Source of the DNA: Pseudomonadales bacterium
GTDB taxonomy: Bacteria > Pseudomonadota > Gammaproteobacteria > Pseudomonadales > Porticoccaceae
NCBI GenBank assembly: GCA_024234435.1
Contig: JACKOF010000003.1
Span: 186,001-250,000 of the forward strand
Direction: 5' to 3'
Length of the DNA stretch: 64,000 nt
The translations under genes and the position numbers were made by a program. Positions 60,982 to 64,000 of this stretch are shown here, piece by piece. The stretch's first letter is position 1; the number at the start of each line of letters is the position of its first letter. A model generated the notes under the pieces. It saw only the letters and a list, made by a program, of their open reading frames with translations, was not told the origin of the DNA and ran no database searches.

Positions 60982-62196
60982 ATGCAACTGATAAAACAAC
61001 TCTGTCTGATTCTGGTGGCCACCTGCCTTGCCATCAGCCCCTTACAAGCTGCCGAGGAACAACACGACGAATCGCAGGCCGAGGCTAAAGGACCTCACGG
61101 CGGCATACTGCTGCAACAGAACGACGCCACCGTCGAACTGCAAATCTTTGAGCAGGGCGTTCCCCCGGAATACCGGGCCTGGGTCACCAAGGCTGGCCGC
61201 GCCGTTACCGATGATATTGACCTTAATGTCCAGCTCACCCGCCTGGGTGGGCAAGCGGACACTTTCGACTTCGCCTACCAGGGGGACTACTGGCTGGGGG
61301 ATGGTGTGGTGACCGAACCCCACTCCTTCGACGTAGAAGTGAGCCTCGCCATGGACGGCAAGAACTACCGATGGCACTGGGAATCCCACGAAGGTCGCAC
61401 CCGGATCGCCCCGGATATCGCAGATAAAGCGGGTATCACAACGGCCGCAGCCGGGCCGAGTGCCATCGAGCGCAGCCTCACCACCTACGGCAGCCTGACC
61501 ACGGCACCGCAACAGATTGCCCGGGTGCATGCCCGCTTCCCCGGTGTAGCCACTTTGGTGAATGTCAATTTGGGCGATCGGGTCGAACGTGGTGACGTAC
61601 TCGCTCAAGTAGAATCCAACGAAAGTCTGCAGACCTACGCACTGCGCGCGCCCATCGACGGGATTGTCATTGAGCGCCGGATCAGCAACGGGGAAATGAC
61701 CGGGGAGCAACCCCTATTCGCCATTGCCGATTTGACCACTCTGTGGGCCGAATTCAAGGTCTTCCCCGGCCAACGGGCCGAGGTTGCCATTGGCCAGAAA
61801 GTCCGACTGAAGGCTGACGGCATCGAGCGGGAAGGCACCATCCGCCACCTGCTGCCGGCACCCGGCAACGCGCCCTACACCCTGGCCCGGGTCGAAGTCG
61901 ACAATGCCGAGGGACTGCTGACCCCCGGTTTGCTGGTGGCCGGGGATATCGTGGTGGAAACGGTGGAGGCCCCCTTGGTGGTTGACAACCGCGCCCTGCA
62001 ATCCTTCCGGGACTGGACCGTGGTGTTTATTCAGGTGGATGACACCTACGAGATCCGCCCACTGGAGCTGGGCCGCAGCGACGGCAACCTGACTGAGGTG
62101 CTGGGCGGCCTGCAAGCAGGCGATCGCTATGTGGTGGAAAACAGTTATTTGATCAAGGCCGATATCGAAAAATCCGGCGCATCCCACGACCACTAA
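60982..62196 (+). CDS. czcB: CzcB-type periplasmic adaptor (HlyD family)
   Basis: 404 residues from ATG at 60982; the frame upstream overlaps czcC and is not used. Signal peptide ending near L-Q-A-A, an N-terminal metal-binding domain (G-P-H-G-G-I-L), the lipoyl-like region (R-V-H-A-R-F-P-G-V-A-T-L-V-N-V-N-L-G-D-R-V) and beta-barrel. Links the pump to the outer-membrane channel. Confidence 0.93.
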   Translation: MQLIKQLCLILVATCLAISPLQAAEEQHDESQAEAKGPHGGILLQQNDATVELQIFEQGVPPEYRAWVTKAGRAVTDDIDLNVQLTRLGGQADTFDFAYQGDYWLGDGVVTEPHSFDVEVSLAMDGKNYRWHWESHEGRTRIAPDIADKAGITTAAAGPSAIERSLTTYGSLTTAPQQIARVHARFPGVATLVNVNLGDRVERGDVLAQVESNESLQTYALRAPIDGIVIERRISNGEMTGEQPLFAIADLTTLWAEFKVFPGQRAEVAIGQKVRLKADGIEREGTIRHLLPAPGNAPYTLARVEVDNAEGLLTPGLLVAGDIVVETVEAPLVVDNRALQSFRDWTVVFIQVDDTYEIRPLELGRSDGNLTEVLGGLQAGDRYVVENSYLIKADIEKSGASHDH

Positions 62197-62206
62197 CCAG
62201 GAGGCT

Positions 62207-64000
62207 ATGATGATCAATGCCATCTTACGTCTCTCGGTAGAGCGGCGGTTTTTAATGTTATCCCTTATTCTGGTGCTGGTCGGCGTGGGCGTGTGGAGTT
62301 TCCAGCGCCTGCCCATCGACGCGGTGCCGGATATCACCAATGTCCAGGTACAGATCAACACCGAGGCACCGGGCTATTCGCCTCTGGAGGCGGAGCAGCG
62401 CATTACCTTTCCGGTGGAAACAGCCTTGTACGGCCTGCCCAACCTGTCCTATACCCGGTCCCTGTCCCGCTACGGCCTGTCCCAGGTCACGGTGGTGTTC
62501 GAGGAAGGCACGGACATCTATTTCGCCCGCAATCTGATCAATGAGCGATTGGGCGCCATCAAGAGCGCGCTGCCCCCCGGGCTGGAGCCGGAGATGGGTC
62601 CCATCGCCACCGGTCTTGGCGAAATCTTCATGTACACCGTAGAAGCCCTGCCCGGCGCCGCTCAAGCGGATGGCAGTCCGCTGGACGCTACGGCACTGCG
62701 GGAGATCCAGGACTGGATCATCAAACCCCAGTTGGCCCAGGTGCCCGGCGTGATCGAAGTCAACACCATTGGCGGCTACGACAAGCAGTACCACGTTACG
62801 CCGTCGCCCCAACGGTTGCTGGAGTTCGGCATCACGGTGGATGAACTGGTCAGCGCCCTGCGGGCCAATAACACCAATCGCGGCGCCGGCTATATCGAAC
62901 GCAACGGCCAACAGCTGTTGGTGCGCTCGCCCGGGCAGCTGGCCACCATTGGCGATATTGAACAGGTGGTGATTGCCAACCGGGATGGTGCGCCAGTCCG
63001 GGTAGCCGATGTAGCTGAAGTGGCCATTGGCAAGGAGCTGCGCACCGGAGCCGCCACCCGCGACGGCAAGGAAACGGTGATGGGCACCGCCATGATGCTG
63101 GTGGGAGAAAACTCCCGGGCGGTAGCACAGGCCGTGGCCGAGAAACTGGACGCCATTCAGCCCTCGCTGCCCGACGGCGTCAAGGTGGAGGCGGTATACG
63201 ACCGCACGGCGCTGGTGGACAAGGCCATCGCCACGGTGGAGAAAAACCTGCTTGAAGGGGCACTGCTGGTGATCGTGGTGCTGTTTCTGTTGCTGGGCAA
63301 CCTGCGCGCCGCCTTGATCACGGCAGCTGTCATTCCGCTTTCGATGCTCGCCACCATCACCGGTATGGTGCGGTCTGGCGTGTCCGCCAATTTGATGAGT
63401 CTGGGCGCGCTGGATTTCGGCCTGATCGTCGACGGCGCGGTCATCATCGTCGAGAACTGTATCCGGCGCCTGTCCCAGGCCCAGCACCAAAGCCAACTGG
63501 CACTCAAGGAGCGACTGCAACTGGTGTTCGAGGCCACCAACGAGGTCATACGCCCCAGCCTGTTTGGTGTCGCCATTATTACCGTGGTGTACCTGCCGAT
63601 CTTTGCCCTCACCGGCGTCGAGGGCAAAATGTTCCACCCCATGGCGGCCACCGTGGTGATGGCTCTGCTGGCGGCCATGGTGTTATCACTCACCGTGGTG
63701 CCCGCCGCTGTGGCAGTTTTTATGGGCGGCAAAATCAGCGAAAAGGAAAGCCCGGTAATCAGCGGCGCCAAATCGCTCTACAGGCCTGCGCTGCGGGTGG
63801 CTATGAGGTTCCGCTGGCTGGTGTTGGGGGGCGCGACCGCGCTGGTAGCGGCCTGTCTCTGGCTGGCGACCACCCTGGGGGCGGAATTCATTCCACAACT
63901 GGATGAAGGGGATATTGCACTCCATGCCCTGCGCATCCCGGGCACCGGACTGGAGCAATCTATCGAGATGCAGTCGCAGCTGGAAGAACGGCTGAAGGCG
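62207..64000 (+). CDS. czcA: CzcA-type heavy-metal RND efflux pump, 5' part (runs off window)
   Basis: 598 residues are present of about 1040; the frame is open to the last base. GGAGG precedes the ATG pair at 62207/62210. First TM then the periplasmic domain; the D-F-G-L-I-V-D-G-A-V-I-I-V-E-N block in TM4 is the CzcA hallmark, the Asp being part of the proton relay that distinguishes metal RND pumps. Exports divalent cations such as Zn, Co and Cd; the exact set needs the missing half and experiments. Confidence 0.95.
   Translation, partial: MMINAILRLSVERRFLMLSLILVLVGVGVWSFQRLPIDAVPDITNVQVQINTEAPGYSPLEAEQRITFPVETALYGLPNLSYTRSLSRYGLSQVTVVFEEGTDIYFARNLINERLGAIKSALPPGLEPEMGPIATGLGEIFMYTVEALPGAAQADGSPLDATALREIQDWIIKPQLAQVPGVIEVNTIGGYDKQYHVTPSPQRLLEFGITVDELVSALRANNTNRGAGYIERNGQQLLVRSPGQLATIGDIEQVVIANRDGAPVRVADVAEVAIGKELRTGAATRDGKETVMGTAMMLVGENSRAVAQAVAEKLDAIQPSLPDGVKVEAVYDRTALVDKAIATVEKNLLEGALLVIVVLFLLLGNLRAALITAAVIPLSMLATITGMVRSGVSANLMSLGALDFGLIVDGAVIIVENCIRRLSQAQHQSQLALKERLQLVFEATNEVIRPSLFGVAIITVVYLPIFALTGVEGKMFHPMAATVVMALLAAMVLSLTVVPAAVAVFMGGKISEKESPVISGAKSLYRPALRVAMRFRWLVLGGATALVAACLWLATTLGAEFIPQLDEGDIALHALRIPGTGLEQSIEMQSQLEERLKA

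Larger units (their letters stand above)
53223..64000. mobile_element. putative metal-resistance genomic island inserted at tRNA-Leu (right end outside window)
   Basis: A block of metal-transport genes with higher GC than the core begins directly after a partly duplicated tRNA gene. It contains an ACR3/BASS-type transporter, mer genes, dmeF/dmeR and czc genes. The order is a mix of modules usually carried on islands or plasmids. No integrase, transposase or right boundary is visible, so mobility is inferred. Confidence 0.5.

Noticed and set aside
62258..63637. Long open frame (459 codons) on the - strand
   Set aside because: Antisense to czcA in GC-rich DNA; Gln/His/Gly-rich with no family pattern, no ribosome site.
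1..64000. CRISPR arrays, insertion sequences, prophage genes, rRNA genes
   Set aside because: None seen: no regularly spaced repeats, no transposase or integrase frame and no rRNA-like stretch was found on reading the window.

Overview
The window looks like chromosomal DNA of a free-living, probably marine gammaproteobacterium close to the Pseudomonadales/Cellvibrionales. The argument is gene order. Several blocks match arrangements known from Pseudomonas: sfsA / cbrX-cbrA-(cbrB) / pcnB-folK-panB, typA...thiI<>glnA-ntrB-ntrC, fmdB-aspS-yebC near proS, and secF-secD...tgt-queA-tRNA-Leu. Core genes have roughly even base composition. Species cannot be named from this.

Layout. 1-8.8 kb: end of sfsA, a CbrX/CbrA-type sensor locus with an unusually short response regulator, a probable CrcZ-like small RNA rich in AANAANAA motifs, then a tight pcnB-folK-deoxynucleoside kinase-panB-ybfF run. 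8.8-10.9 kb: AT-richer accessory DNA with two lipoprotein genes and possible gene debris. 10.9-21.4 kb: housekeeping genes (pip, tag, an Lrp-family regulator, leuA, typA, a DsbA-like protein, dbpA, DUF3565, VOC, DUF3179). 21.4-28.1 kb: thiI divergent from the nitrogen-assimilation cluster glnA-(DUF4124)-glnL-glnG, with a sigma-54 promoter and two NtrC-type operators. 28.1-31.7 kb: an AT-rich exported transglutaminase/TPR pair. 31.9-41.1 kb: translation genes (yebC, aspS, fmdB-like, HIT, proS), a lytic transglycosylase, a FadL-like porin and a thiolase. 41.1-45.7 kb: ytoQ, a hypothetical gene, a 41-residue Cys-rich gene, and secF/secD. 45.8-50.6 kb: an accessory block between secD and tgt: MarR regulator with divergent MAPEG protein, then a DapB-like dehydrogenase and two tandem sulfotransferases. 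yajC, normally found here, is missing. 50.7-53.2 kb: tgt, queA and tRNA-Leu(CAA), the tRNA preceded by a truncated copy of its own 5' half.

53.2-64 kb: a GC-richer metal-resistance region directly after the tRNA: an ACR3/BASS-type transporter, merA-P-T with divergent merR, a dmeF/dmeR-type exporter and repressor pair, a YkvA protein, a His-rich CzcI-like protein and czcC-czcB-czcA, the last running off the window. The tRNA duplication and repeated 10-mers around it mark an integration hotspot; no integrase or transposase gene is visible in the window.

Most unusual: (1) the CrcZ-like RNA locus next to a CbrB-position regulator that lacks the sigma-54-activating AAA+ domain; (2) the dehydrogenase/twin-sulfotransferase operon splitting a conserved operon; (3) the tRNA-Leu partial duplication with a shared promoter; (4) the AT-rich transglutaminase/TPR pair.
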